From Carex sylvatica (lineage: Eukaryota; Streptophyta; Magnoliopsida; Poales; Cyperaceae), in the NCBI GenBank assembly GCA_964058845.1, contig CAXKVR010000474.1, positions 1 through 26,651 of the forward strand: a DNA stretch of 26,651 nucleotides, in the 5' to 3' direction. Positions 1 to 9,975 of this stretch are shown piece by piece. The position numbers were made by a program, and so were the translations under genes. Every line of letters starts with the position of its first letter. Within the stretch, counting starts at the first letter, position 1. The notes beneath the pieces are model-generated. The model had not been told where the DNA came from. It did not search any database and worked only from the letters and a program-made list of their open reading frames with translations.

Positions 1-542
1 CACGCCAATTGATAGTTTTTGCAGGACTCTAGTAGTGTCTTTATATGGCAAGATAATCAGACATTTACAATTCTAATACAACACTCCAATTAAAGTTGTT
101 TGGATCACTTTAGTAGTGTCTCTATATGGCAAGATAATAGGGCATTTACAAACCTAATACAACACTCCAATATAAGGTGTTTAGAGCACATTAGTAGTGT
201 CTCTAGATTGGAAGATAATAGGACATTTACAATCCTAATACAACACTCAAATTAAAGGTTTTGGAGCACTCTAGTATTGTCTCCAGAAGGCAAGATAATA
301 GGGCATTTACAACCCTAACACAAACTCCAATATAAGGTGTTTAGAGCACTCTAATAGTCTCTACATGGCAAGATACTAGGACATTTACAACCCTTATACA
401 ACAATCCAATTGAAGGTGTTTGGAACACTATTGTAGTGTCTCTATATAGCAATATAATAGGATATTTATAGCCCTAATACAACACTCCAATTAAAGGTGT
501 TTGGAGCACTTTAGTAGTGTTTCTATATGGCAAGATAATAGG
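1..542. repeat. 81-bp satellite array, left block
   Basis: Tandem copies of an 81-bp monomer, about 6.7 units, running in from outside the window. Each unit carries recognisable words such as ggcaagataatagg, catttacaaccctaatacaa and ggtgtttggagcactctagt, with roughly 10-20 percent divergence between units. The block stops at 542 inside a monomer, where LTR-element A sequence begins. The same array resumes at 7311 in the same monomer phase. Confidence 0.93.
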
Positions 543-723
543 AACAAACTTCTTTGGTTGATGTATTTGTTGTGTTTGAAGGGGAGAAAGATGACTCCAT
601 TAAATCACGTACAAGGTCTTTCTCTAAGGACTCTATTTCTGTTAGGAAATCCCCGAAGTTTGAAGAAATATCATCCTCATGATCGGCATATATTGTAAAT
701 ATAAACCTGGCTCTGATACCAAC
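543..723 (-). mobile_element. LTR element A, unit 1: partial internal region with PBS
   Basis: Minus-strand 5' part of a short LTR retrotransposon. The minus strand of 709-722 reads TTGGTATCAGAGCC, the usual primer-binding site complementary to initiator methionine tRNA, directly next to the LTR that starts at 724. Downstream on the minus strand is the gag-like remnant seen in full at 6831-7215. It is cut by the satellite at 543, so the rest of this unit is missing. Compared with unit 2, about 640 bp between PBS and gag remnant are absent, which marks a shorter subtype. No intact protein is encoded. Confidence 0.8.
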
Positions 724-1159
724 TAACGCCGGACAGAACAGAAGATTGTTCTATTGGCGTGCGATACCAACAATCTTTAGAGATTAAAATTCAGAGAACA
801 CCAAATAAAGAGGAGAAACGTCTCTTCTTAATTTTATAACATAAATAATTTTCTGAAATAATTGTCTCTTTTCTCACCCACAAGCCGGGTTATATAGCTA
901 TTACTCAATGCAGAAATTAGGAAGAAAAGTTGCTAATATTTGGTAACATATTACTCAAATATTTTAAATTACTGAAATAGAAATTTAACAGCAGGAAGCT
1001 GCTGTCCAGGGGCAAAACTAAGTAATAAAAATCTAAATAAGTAAAATTTCCATAAAGGTAAACAGTGTAAATAATTTTCTGATTTTTTTCTTGCTGGAAT
1101 TAATCTTCTTAATCAGATGCTATCTAGTAAATATATTTACTGATTTTGCTCCTGCATCA
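724..1159 (-). mobile_element. LTR of element A (complete, shared by two units)
   Basis: On the minus strand this LTR opens TGATGCAGGAGC and closes GGCGTTA, a one-base decay of the GGCGTCA seen at 2353. It is about 436 bp. The PBS of unit 1 abuts one side and the interior of unit 2 abuts the other, so one LTR serves both units, as expected after LTR-LTR recombination. On the minus strand 889-896 reads TATATAAC followed by CCGGCTTGTGGG, a likely TATA box. The same box is conserved in the next copy at 6144-6151. Confidence 0.82.
889..896 (-). promoter_or_regulatory. TATA box of LTR A
   Basis: TATATAAC on the minus strand, followed by CCGGCTTGTGGGTGAGAAAAG. The block is conserved at 6144-6151 although the surrounding LTR has diverged, which supports a promoter role. 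The start site itself cannot be seen. Confidence 0.45.
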
Positions 1160-1699
1160 GTCGCTCCTGGTTGAAAATAACTCGCCCTCGAGTTACTTTC
1201 CTTGTAGACCTCTTTCAAACAGTACAAATTTAGAACAAGCATTGTTAAAGAATATCGGAACCGCATGAGATCATGGGGAACAAAAATAGAGTTGTACGAC
1301 CCACAAATGGGTAGTCTAATGATTGGTATCGTGATCTCATCAAAACTGAAATCCAACCGAGTATTGTAACATCTAAAAAATGTGAAGTACCCTTCATTTG
1401 ATGTGTCACTTCTTGGTTTTAGAAAAAGGATCATCATATCCATACCTTGAATCGTTTATATTGATTAAACAAGTTTTCTGCTGGAATTGTTGGAGATCAG
1501 CATTAGTTGTTGACAAGGAACAAACTTCTTTGTTGGAAGTATTTGTTGTGTTGGAAGGGAAGAATGATAACACCAATAAATCACCTACAAGGCCATTGTC
1601 AAATGACTCTATTTCTGTTCGGGACTCTTCCAACTTAGAAATAGTATAATCTTCATCATTGGGATATTCGTCATAAATAGGTGGGGAATCAAATGACAT
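1120..1699 (-). pseudogene. gag-like remnant of element A, frameshifted
   Basis: Two overlapping minus-strand reading frames, 1699-1406 (97 aa) and 1443-1120 (107 aa), together match the single open frame of the sister copy at 7166-6831. The first opens MSFDSPPIYDEYPNDEDY, an acidic stretch resembling the end of plant Ty3/gypsy gag. The second ends near SRASYFQPGATDAG, which resembles the short tail that follows integrase in such elements and lies just before the polypurine tract. Protease, reverse transcriptase, RNase H and integrase are all absent between them, so the element is non-autonomous. A frameshift near 1406-1443 separates the two halves here (YDDPFSKTKK then stop) while the sister copy reads through. 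The family call is by resemblance only. Confidence 0.6.
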
Positions 1700-2352
1700 G
1701 TTTTCACATGCAAAAATTTCAGCAACCTTAAAAACACTATGGTTAGTCTAGGTATAGCTTTGAAACGGGTTGTCAAAGGTTGAATTCGAATCAGTTTCGT
1801 GATCTTCAGCCTCACGACTGTTCACTCTACTGTTGTCTTGATGTAGAGCCTCTTCATCACATGAAACCAAGTAACTTTTTTCGTGGAAGATCTCTTCATC
1901 TTCTTCCCTGAGATTTTCTAATTTAGCGCCACAATACAAACGATTCTAGTCTTTCGAATGGTTATTTCTCTGCTGGAGGTAAGGTGAAGGACAAACATTG
2001 TCGCTGAAGATGTTGTGAAGGCGGTGGTGAGAAGAAAGGTGTAGCTCGTAGATTCGTGCCTCAGTTGGCGGTCTCGACTCATACGAGCTTTGCTTCTCAA
2101 AGATCCATGCCTCATTCGGCGGTTTTGGTTTCGATCGGCAACCTCCAATAGAGAATTACGCCGTAGGAGTAGGGTTAGCTCTACAATTTATCTCTGCAAA
2201 TCCTCAATCAACACAGCGTCCTCGATGCTGCGATCATAGTGCGGGGCTTCCTCCATTGGAACCAGCCCACGGCGACCACCATGATCATGTCCACCAGCCA
2301 TTAAAACTGATGAAACAACACTAAGACGAAGGATTTCGGCTCTAATACCAAC
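1160..2352 (-). mobile_element. LTR element A, unit 2: full internal region
   Basis: The longest A interior in the window. Its PBS at 2338-2350 reads TGGTATTAGAGCC on the minus strand, one mismatch from the tRNA-iMet site, and abuts the LTR that starts at 2353. Downstream on the minus strand lie short broken frames (2382-2188 opening at a MAGGHDHGGRRG-like stretch, 2148-1918, 1939-1748) that look like decayed gag N-terminal coding sequence. The gag-tail remnant and a purine-rich segment (AACCAGGAGCGAC) next to the LTR at 1159 follow. Between 1700 and 2340 nothing is intact. Confidence 0.75.
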
Positions 2353-2399
2353 TGACGCCAGACATAACAGAAGATTGTTCAATATGCGTGCGATACCGA
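2353..2399 (-). mobile_element. LTR A, left piece split by element B
   Basis: The first 47 bp of an A LTR (plus-strand TGACGCCAGACATAACAG) up to ACCGA at 2395-2399. The LTR resumes at 6024 with the same ACCGA. Removing 2400-6023 and one ACCGA restores the sequence seen uninterrupted at 7231-7260. Confidence 0.85.
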
Positions 2400-2832
2400 T
2401 AACGTGTCTAGGTTATAAACCTCGTCAAATCATACATGAATTCAAGCAAATACCGAATAGATAGAATTAGCAAGGGATTGTAGACCAAAGACCCCTAGAT
2501 CTTTAAATCTTGAAAGCAAACCGATTACTTTTCTTTTACTTTTATTTACTTTAATTGTTTAAAATTCCTCTTTCGGGTATTGAACCCAAACTTTAGGATT
2601 ACTTAAACAAACCCCCCCTTATTTTACTTTATTGCACTTTACTTCTTTATTATTTTCTGAAATTAATTGTTTAGAGTTTAAAACTAAGTATTTTCCATAC
2701 TCCCTGTGGATCGATACCTAAAATACTACTTTGATAGAATTGTGCACTTGCAATTTGACTCAAAAGTGTTTAAGGTTTAAAAGGTACATCTTATTGTACT
2801 GAAACTTTTTAGCGTACCATTTACGCGCATCA
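2400..2832 (+). mobile_element. LTR of element B, 5'-truncated, plus orientation
   Basis: The 3' 433 bp of the B LTR in plus orientation, ending TTACGCGCATCA at 2832 and followed directly by a primer-binding site. It is the reverse complement of 4159 to about 4620, with long runs of identity, for example around the AAAAGTTTCAGTACAATAAG block. It starts abruptly at 2400 next to the target repeat, so about 1.4 kb of the LTR start is missing. Confidence 0.85.
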
Positions 2833-4158
2833 AGTTTTTGGTGCCGTTGCCGGGGAGTATTAGGTTAAATACTTAGCTTTTACTTTAAGAATTTATTTCA
2901 GATTTTCTTTTTTTTCTTGAATTGAATTCTAACCTTGATTTTTCTCAAGTGTTTTATGAGCTTTAGGAGAACCCCTCTAGGAACGCTTGGGTTAGAAGAT
3001 GGCAACATCTGAAACCGACAAACCTTGAGAAAATCAACACAAAATGGGGCAATGGGGAGGCCGCCCTCCCGATCCTCCATCTAAGCATTGAGACGCGTAG
3101 CACCACCACCACCTTTCGCCAATAGAGTAGTTCATGTTTCTCCCTATTTACTTTTGTTTATTTTTACGCATTGGGGACAATGCTTAATTTAAGCTTGGGG
3201 GATAGGAAGAAATTGTATCTTGCATTGCATTAATTTTAGATTTATTTTTTAAAAATTTAGGATTTATAACCTTGACTTTTACTTGACCATGAATAGGATT
3301 TGTGATTTTGAACTTAATTGCTTGAAATTGCAAATTCGTCAAGATGTTTTACGAGATTATAAAAATAGAGTCTTGCATAATTGGACTTAATTGTCTAATT
3401 AGGCATAGAGTATAAAATCATGTTTAATTTTTGTGTTAAAAGTTGGCAAAAGAAAAAGTTTTGATAAATTTGAGTGATTGTCAAAAAAATAAGAAATTTT
3501 AATGAGAATTTTAATGAGTTTTTAGGAATACCCTTGGAATAATTAGAAATAACCCCATAAATTGACGAAAAACTTAGTGGAAATAAAGGTTTATAAAAAT
3601 GAAAACTTAGGAATTTAATTTTTTTTTTTTTAAAATGCAACTTATATGTAGAAAATGAATTTAGAAAGATCGGGATATTCATGAGTATGATTTAATGCAT
3701 ATGGATGTGTGTATTCATGATATTTTGCAAAAAATTGTTCAAAATTGTTCAAAATTAAAAAAATTTAAGAAAATAAGATTCTGCTTGCTTATGTTACGGC
3801 GATATGACGTACTTATAGCAATGAGTCATCGACACTTTGCTCCGCTAGTTTGCCCGATAAAGTGATCAGGTTCGCACTAAACAGGTGAGTTCGTGTCATG
3901 GAAGGGTTGAACCATGAGCATGCAAATGCACTTTTGAATTAAAACGGTTGGGTATGGATTAGCTATCTATAACTAACCGGTTTTGTCCTAAGGATAGAGA
4001 TTTATAGTGTCATAAAATAAAAGCAACAAAATAAAAATTAAATTTTGCAAATATCAACACAATAAGCCCGTGACTTTCTAACCTAAGCTTGATCCAAGCT
4101 TGGAGGATTTTTAAAAGAATTTTTACAAACAAGAATGCATTTTTTGGCGCCGTTAACT
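2833..4158 (+). mobile_element. Interior of element B (gypsy-type, almost all coding lost)
   Basis: 2839-2856 reads TGGTGCCGTTGCCGGGGA, the tRNA-Asp primer-binding site typical of the Athila/Tat side of plant Ty3/gypsy elements, with one change from TGGCGCC. A short decayed leader follows, with a frame opening MSFRRTPLGTLG at 2957 that stops after about 18 codons. At 3168-3202 comes the conserved 3' block gcattggggacaatgc then tttaagcttgggggat, the polypurine-type motif found near the 3' end of these elements. From 3203 to 4136 is AT-rich untranslated DNA with a second weaker purine block near 4084-4112. No gag, protease, RT or integrase remains. At 4137-4158 a second partial PBS (TTTTTGGCGCCGTT) abuts an inverted LTR. 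Confidence 0.75.
2839..2856 (+). other. Primer-binding site, tRNA-Asp type
   Basis: An 18-base match, with one mismatch, to the complement of the 3' end of plant tRNA-Asp, starting six bases after the LTR terminus at 2832. It fixes the orientation of element B as plus. Confidence 0.8.
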
Positions 4159-6023
4159 TGATGCGTGTTAAGGGTACGCTAAAAAGTTTCAGTACAATAA
4201 GATGTACCTTTTAAACCTTAAACACTTTTGAGTCAAATTGCAAGTGCACAATTATATCAAAGTAGTATTTTAGGTATCGATCCACAGAGAGTATGGAAAA
4301 TACTTAGTTTTAAACTCTAAAAATTAATTTCAGAAAATAATAATAAAGTAAAGTGCAATAAAATAGAATAAGGGGGGGTTTGTTTAAGTAATCCTAAAGG
4401 ATGGGTTCAATACCCGAGAATAAGGAATAGTAAACAATAGATGTAAATAAAATAAAGAAAGTAAAGATTGGTTTGCTTTCAAGTTGAGAAGATCTAGGGG
4501 TCTTTGGTATACAATCCCTTGCTAATTCTATCTATTCGGTATTTGCTTGAATTCATGTATGATTTGACGAGGTTTCTAACCTAATATGTTATTAAGGGTC
4601 ACTTTCGTGAATTAATAACGTGCCTAGGTAATTCGGACTTCACGATTAGGTCCTTCACCCTAGCTACCTAGACCATAAGCTCTTGTTAGTCTCTCATCTC
4701 CTCAAATATTGGTACTTCACGGTTAGGTCCTTCATACCAATATCCGATTTGATTTGAGATGTCCTAATTAGGGTTTGACTTCACGGTTAGGTCCTTCACC
4801 AAGTCCCTAACCTTAATTTTTATAGTTCCGACTTAGATTAAATTAGTTAGAATCTTAATCTAAACCTAGGATATTTGCATTCATAATTTGGTACTATCCT
4901 ATTGATCACAGTCAATTTTGGTTCTTTCGAAACCAAAACGGGATACTACAATTCAAGTACTAACTATATAATTAACACAAATTATTAAATCACAGAAATT
5001 AACCATCAAATCCCATAAAACAATCATAATAAAAGCAAATAACCAAATAGAATAGAATTAAACAAGTTCATGCATGATGACCTAAACCCCTAGAGAGAGA
5101 ACTACTCCTTCATGGAGAGATCCATTACAAAAATTGGCAAAGTAAGAAGAAGTGAAATAAAAGAAGCAATTACACCCTTTAACAAATCAAAGAACCTCAA
5201 TCTTGCCGTCTTCTTGCTCAGAAAATCATTCTTCTCCTTACTTGAAAGCTTTCCTTTCTCCAGAATTTATCGCTAAGTGTGTGTGTAAAGAGAGAGAAGG
5301 ATGGTGTGTTGGTTGATGTGTTGTGAGGTGATGGTCCTCCGAAGAGAGATGCCCCTCCGAAGAGAGATGCCTTGAATGGGAAAGAACCCCCTCCTTTATA
5401 GCAAAAGACTATGCCCAATCAAGAGGCATAGTCGTGGGGTGAGTGGGGTTAGTGGGTGCTATTTTTGGATTATTTTCCAGGTTGTCTTGTCCAAGTTTAG
5501 CTGTTCAAAAAGCATCCCTGGCTCGCTAAAAATAGAAACCGTGTTGAAAACGTGTATTTCTGGCTGTCTGCGGATCCACTGCATCCTTACTGACTCCAAG
5601 TTTCCTTTTTTAGATTCTCAGGTTGTAGATCTTCTCGTTGGCTTTCCGAAAAGTGGTCATATGCCCAAAACGGAGTTACGAGTCAACAGTTGTGGCCGTT
5701 TTAAGTTCAGACTCTATTTTTGGCTCTGCTACAGTGCATCCGCACGGTTTTTGACGAATAGCTTATTATACCTTTTTAAAATTGGCGCGCGTCCAGAAAT
5801 CCATCTAAGTATTTAGTACGACTATATCGTAAACCGTGCGTCCACACTGGGCATTTTTCTTCGTTTTTCTTCATTTTTCTTTGTTTCCTGCAAATTAAAA
5901 CCAAACAAATGCAGTAACTTGATTCTATGTGTATTCTATTCTCTTTATATTCAAAATACAAGATATTTGACGTTATTTTATGATGAAAACTAGATCGAAT
6001 ATGTATATAATTTATGCTTATCA
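4159..6023 (-). mobile_element. LTR of element B, full length, inverted
   Basis: A complete 1865-bp LTR in minus orientation. Its terminus at 6023 reads, on the minus strand, TGATAAGCATAAATTATATA, and it closes with CGCATCA at 4159. In a normal element this copy would be a direct repeat of 2400-2832, but here it is inverted. It contains three dispersed copies of a cttcacggttaggtccttca motif (4640-4663, 4711-4734, 4780-4803) and a minus-strand TATA box at 5393-5400. A 19-bp tandem pair of the cctccgaagagagatgcc type lies at 5337-5371, just downstream of the box. Short open frames at 5218-5816 are not credible genes. Confidence 0.85.
5393..5400 (-). promoter_or_regulatory. TATA box of LTR B
   Basis: TATAAAGG on the minus strand, preceded by GCATAGTCTTTTGC. 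The box and its downstream GGGTTCTTTCCC-like context are conserved in the second B LTR at 9380-9387. Confidence 0.5.
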
Positions 6024-6693
6024 ACCGATAATCTTCAAAGAATAAATTTGAGAGCACCAAAATAAAAGGGAGAATTGTCTCTCCTTGATTTTATAGAAAA
6101 ATATCCAAAACAAATTGTTCTTTTTTTTTCACCCACAAGCCGGGTTATATAAAGGTTGAATCGGTTATATAAAAATAATAACAAATTTCTTGATGAAATG
6201 CAAATTATTGGTTTCCATTCTTTCATTTTTTTTCAAAAAAAAAATATTTTACTCATCCTATCTCCTTTCTTTGCATGGTAAAGATTGATTGTCATTCTAT
6301 GTCCTATAAACTTATGAAAAAAATAGTTCCAACAATTACGGAATAGAAGTCTAGTTACGATTCAACCTAAAGGTTGAATCGGTTATATAAAAATAATAAC
6401 AAATTTCTTGATGAAATGCATATTATTGTTTTCCATTCTTTCATTTTTTTCAGAAAAAGAATATTTTATATTTAGTAACATATTACACAGATATTTGAGA
6501 TTACTAAAACAGAAATTTAACAGCGGGGAGCTGCTGTCCAGAGGCAAAATTAATAAATAAAAATCTAAATAAAAAATATTACCATAAAGCCAAACTAGGT
6601 AAATATTTTTCTGATTTTTTTTTTTTGCTGAAATGAATCTTCTTAATCCGATGCTATCTAGTAAATATATTTTCTGAATTTGCTCATGCATCA
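6024..6693 (-). mobile_element. LTR A, right piece, with internal duplication
   Basis: Continuation of the LTR started at 2353, closing with plus-strand TGCATCA at 6693. It is longer than the copy at 724-1159 because a segment of about 218 bp is duplicated. Roughly 6153-6240 and 6370-6460 are near-identical (aaaggttgaatcggttatat and following). The intervening 6240-6370 contains gattcaacctaaaggttgaatc, which is self-complementary. The LTR TATA box lies at 6144-6151. Confidence 0.78.
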
Positions 6694-7215
6694 GTCGCTC
6701 CTAGTTGAAAAGAACTCGCCCTTGAGTTACTTTCTTTGTAGACCTCTTTCAAACAATACAAATTTACAACAAGCATTGTTAAAAAATATAGGAACCGCAT
6801 CAGATCATGTCGAACAAGAATAGAGTTGTGCTAACCACAAATGGGTAGTCTAATGATCAGTTTTGTGATCTCATCAAAACTGAAATGAAACCGAGAAATG
6901 CAACATCTAAAAAATGTGAAGTACCCTTCATTTGATGTGCCACTTCTTGGTTTTAAAAAAGTATCTTCATATTCATACCTTGAAACATTTATATTGATTA
7001 AACAAATTTTCTGCTGAAATTGTTGCAGATCAACATTTGTTGTTGACAAGGAACAAACTTCTTTGGTTGAAGTATTTGTTGTGTTTGAAGGAGAGAAAGA
7101 TGACTCCATTAAATCACATACAAGGTCTTTCTCAAAGGACTCTATTTCTGTTAGGGAATCCCCCAAGTTTGAAGAAATATCATCCTCATCATCCGCATAT
7201 ATTGTAATATTTACC
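6694..7215 (-). mobile_element. LTR element A, unit 3: internal region
   Basis: Interior of a third A unit. The minus-strand frame 7166-6831 (111 aa) is the best preserved copy of the gag-tail remnant. It runs from SLTEIESFEKDL through SSFSPSNTTNTS and LQQFQQKICLININ to FFRCCISRFHFSFDEITK and stops at 6831, where unit 2 continues. On the other side the PBS and the first 20 or so bases of the LTR have been deleted around 7215. Like unit 1, it lacks the 640-bp segment found in unit 2. Confidence 0.72.
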
Positions 7216-7310
7216 TAGATTGTTCTATAGGCGTGCGATACCGATAATCTTCAGAGAATAAATTTGAGAGAACACCAAAATAAAAGGGAGAATTGTCTCT
7301 CCTTGATTTT
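7216..7310 (-). mobile_element. LTR A fragment
   Basis: About 95 bp of A LTR (agattgttctataggcgtgc onward) lacking its first bases, ending at tgatttt where the satellite resumes. It contains the intact, uninterrupted version of the site where element B entered the neighbouring LTR. Confidence 0.75.
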
Positions 7311-8860
7311 ATAATAGGATATTTAAAACACTAATACAACACTCAAATTGAAGGTGTTTGGAGCGGCCAAGTAGTGTGTCCAGATTACAAGATAATATAG
7401 CATTTACAATCCAAATTCAACATTCCAATTGAAGACATTTGGTGCACTCTTGTCGTGTCTCTATATGGCAATATTATAGGGCATTTACAACGCTAATGCA
7501 ACACTCCAATTGAATGTGTTTGGATCACTCTAATAGTGGCTCTACATGGCAAGATACTCGGGAATTTACAACCCTAATCCAATTGATGGTGTTCGCAGCA
7601 CTCTAGTGGTGTTTCCCGTAATACAACGGTCCAATTAAGTTGTTTGGTGCACTCTAGTGGTGTTTTCCGATGACAATATAATAGGGCATTTCCAACCCTA
7701 ATACAACACTCCAATAGAAGGTGTTTGGAGTACTCTAGAAGTATCTCCATACTGCGAGATACTTGAGCATTTACAACCCTAGTACAACACGCTAATTGAT
7801 AGTGTTCGCAGCACTCTAGTAGTGTCTCGATATGGCAAGATAATCGGACATTTACAATTCTAATACAACACTTCAATTGAAGTTGTTTGGAGCACTTTAG
7901 TAGTGTCTCTATATGGCAAGATAATAGGGCATTTACAGCCCTAATTCAACACTCCAATTTAAGGTGTTTAGAGCACAGTAGTAGTGTCTCCAGATTGCAA
8001 GATAATAGCGCATTTACAATCCTAATACAACACTCCAATTGAAGTGTTAGGAGCACTCTAGTGGTGTCTCCAGAAGGCAAGGTAATAGGGCATTTACAAC
8101 CCTAACATAACACTCCAATATAAGGTGTTTGGAGCACTCTAATAGTGTCTCTACATGGCAAGCTACTAGGACATTTACAACCCTTATACTACAATCTAAT
8201 TGAAGGTGTTTGGAGCACTCTAGTAGTATCTATATAGCAATATAATAGGATATTTATAGCCCTAATACAACACACTCCAAGTAAAGGTGTTTGGAGCACT
8301 CTAGTAGTGTTTCTATATGGCAAGACAATAGGGCATAAACAACCCTAATATAACAATCCAATTTAAAGTCTTTGGGGGCACCCAATTAGTTTCTCTAGAT
8401 GACAAGATAATAGGGCATTTACAACTCTCATACAAGTCTACAATTGAAGGTGTTCGGAGAACCCTAGTAGTATCTTCAGATAGCAAGATAATAGAGCATT
8501 TACAACCCTAATTCAACACTCCAATTGAAGGTGTTTGGAGCACTTTTGTAGTGTCTCCAAATGTCAAGATAATAAGGCATTTACAACCCTAATACAACAC
8601 TCCAATTGATGTTGTTTGGAGCACTCTAGTTGTGTCTCCAGATGGCAAGATAATAGGGCATTTACAACACTAATACAACACACCAATTGAAGGTGTTTGG
8701 AGCACTCTAGTAGTGTCGCTATATGGCAAGATAATAAGACATTTGCAACCCAAATACACCACTCCAATTGAAGGTGTTTGGAGCACTGTAGTAGTGTCTC
8801 TAGATTGCAAGATAATAGGGCATTTACAACCATAATAAAACACTCCAGTTGAAGGTGTTT
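7311..8860. repeat. 81-bp satellite array, middle block
   Basis: About 19 monomers of the same 81-bp satellite. It restarts with ATAATAGG at 7311-7318, matching 535-542 where the left block stops. Several units carry a ttcgcagcactc variant in place of tttggagcactc. Some minus-strand frames stay open (7876-7574). The frame 8941-8564 starts inside the neighbouring B LTR and runs into the array. Confidence 0.93.
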
Positions 8861-9975
8861 TAATCTAAACCTAGGGTATTTGCATTCATAGTTTGGTACT
8901 ATCCTATTGATCACGATCAATTTTGGTTCTTTCGAAACCAAAACGGGATACTACAATTCAAGTACTAACTATGTAATTAACACAAATGATAAATCACAGA
9001 AATTAACAATCAAATCCCATAAAACAATCATAATAAAAACAAATAACGAATAAAATAGAATTAAACAAGTTCATGCATATTGACCTAAACCCCTAGAGAG
9101 AGAACTACTCCCTCGTGGAGAGATCCATTACAAAAATTGGCAAAGTAAGAAGAAATGAAATAAAAGAAGCAATTACACCCTTTGACAAATCAAAGATCTC
9201 TATTTTGCCGAATCTTGCTTAGGAAACCATTCTTCTCCTTGCTTGAAAGCTTTCCTTACTCCAGAATTTATCGTTAAGTGTATGTGTAAAGAGAGGGAAT
9301 GATGGTGTGTTGGTTGATGTGTGGTGTGATTGATTGATGATGAGATGATTTGATTATTTTGAATGGGGAAGAACTCTCTCCTTTATAGCCAAAGATTATG
9401 CCCGATTTAGAGGCTAGAAGGTGGGGTTAGTGGGTGCTCTGTTTTACATTACTTTCCCAACAAGCATGTGTATTTCTGGCAGTAAAAATGCGTCCATAAA
9501 GCGCCAAAAATAGAAAAACTGTCAAACCGGGCAGTTATTGGCTTTCTGAGGGTCCAGTGCGGATGGATTACCCGCACTGCGAGTGGCATCACCCGCACTG
9601 GGACAAGTTTTCTTTTTTAACTTCAGCAAATTTCTCTGACTGCGGATGGGAGTGCGGATGTATGACCCGCACTGCGGATGGGTTCTGTATTGAGTGTGGC
9701 TGGGCTCATCCGCACTGTCCCTGAGTGCGTCCGCACTAGGCTCGGACTTTTCCTCTGCGCAGTGAGTGCGGCTGAGTTGATCCGCAGTGCGGGTGGATGA
9801 TCCACACTGGGGGGTATTTTTGCTATTTTGCATCATTTCCTGCATTGAAAAGCCAAATAACCGCAGTAACTTGATTCTAGGTGTATTTTAATCACTTTAT
9901 ATTATAAATACAAGATAATTGGTGTTATTTCATGATAAAATCTAGATCAAATGTGTATATAATTTATGCTTATCA
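8861..9975 (-). mobile_element. Truncated solo-like LTR of element B in the satellite
   Basis: Matches 4856-6023 of the full B LTR in the same orientation. It lacks the roughly 700 bp beyond that point and has no second LTR, PBS or interior. The right end is the true LTR terminus (tatgcttatca at 9975). The left end begins at taatctaaacc, internal to the LTR. TGTTT flanks both sides (8856-8860 and 9976-9980), and removing the insert restores a normal monomer. It carries the LTR TATA box at 9380-9387 and a GC-rich motif cluster at 9541-9815 that differs from the other copy. Confidence 0.85.
9541..9815. repeat. Cluster of tgcggat / atccgca motifs in LTR B
   Basis: About a dozen copies, in both orientations, of a 7-10 bp word (gtgcggat, ccgcactg) packed into 275 bp that is much richer in GC and CpG than anything nearby. 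The other B LTR has only scattered degenerate versions at the equivalent position (near 5570-5850). The opposite orientations can pair as small hairpins. The open minus-strand frames here (9845-9522) are a by-product of the repeat. Confidence 0.7.

Noticed and set aside
501..698. 65-aa plus-strand frame
   Set aside because: It crosses the satellite/element A junction and has no domain; a chance frame.
1398..1649. 83-aa plus-strand frame opposite the gag remnant
   Set aside because: The minus strand carries the recognisable, repeated frame, so this is its shadow.
5218..6226. Several 63-146 aa frames inside LTR B and LTR A
   Set aside because: They lie in LTRs, have no domains and are not kept open in the sister LTR copies.
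9522..9845. Two GC-rich minus-strand frames in the LTR
   Set aside because: Their openness comes from the tgcggat repeat cluster; no equivalent exists in the other B LTR.
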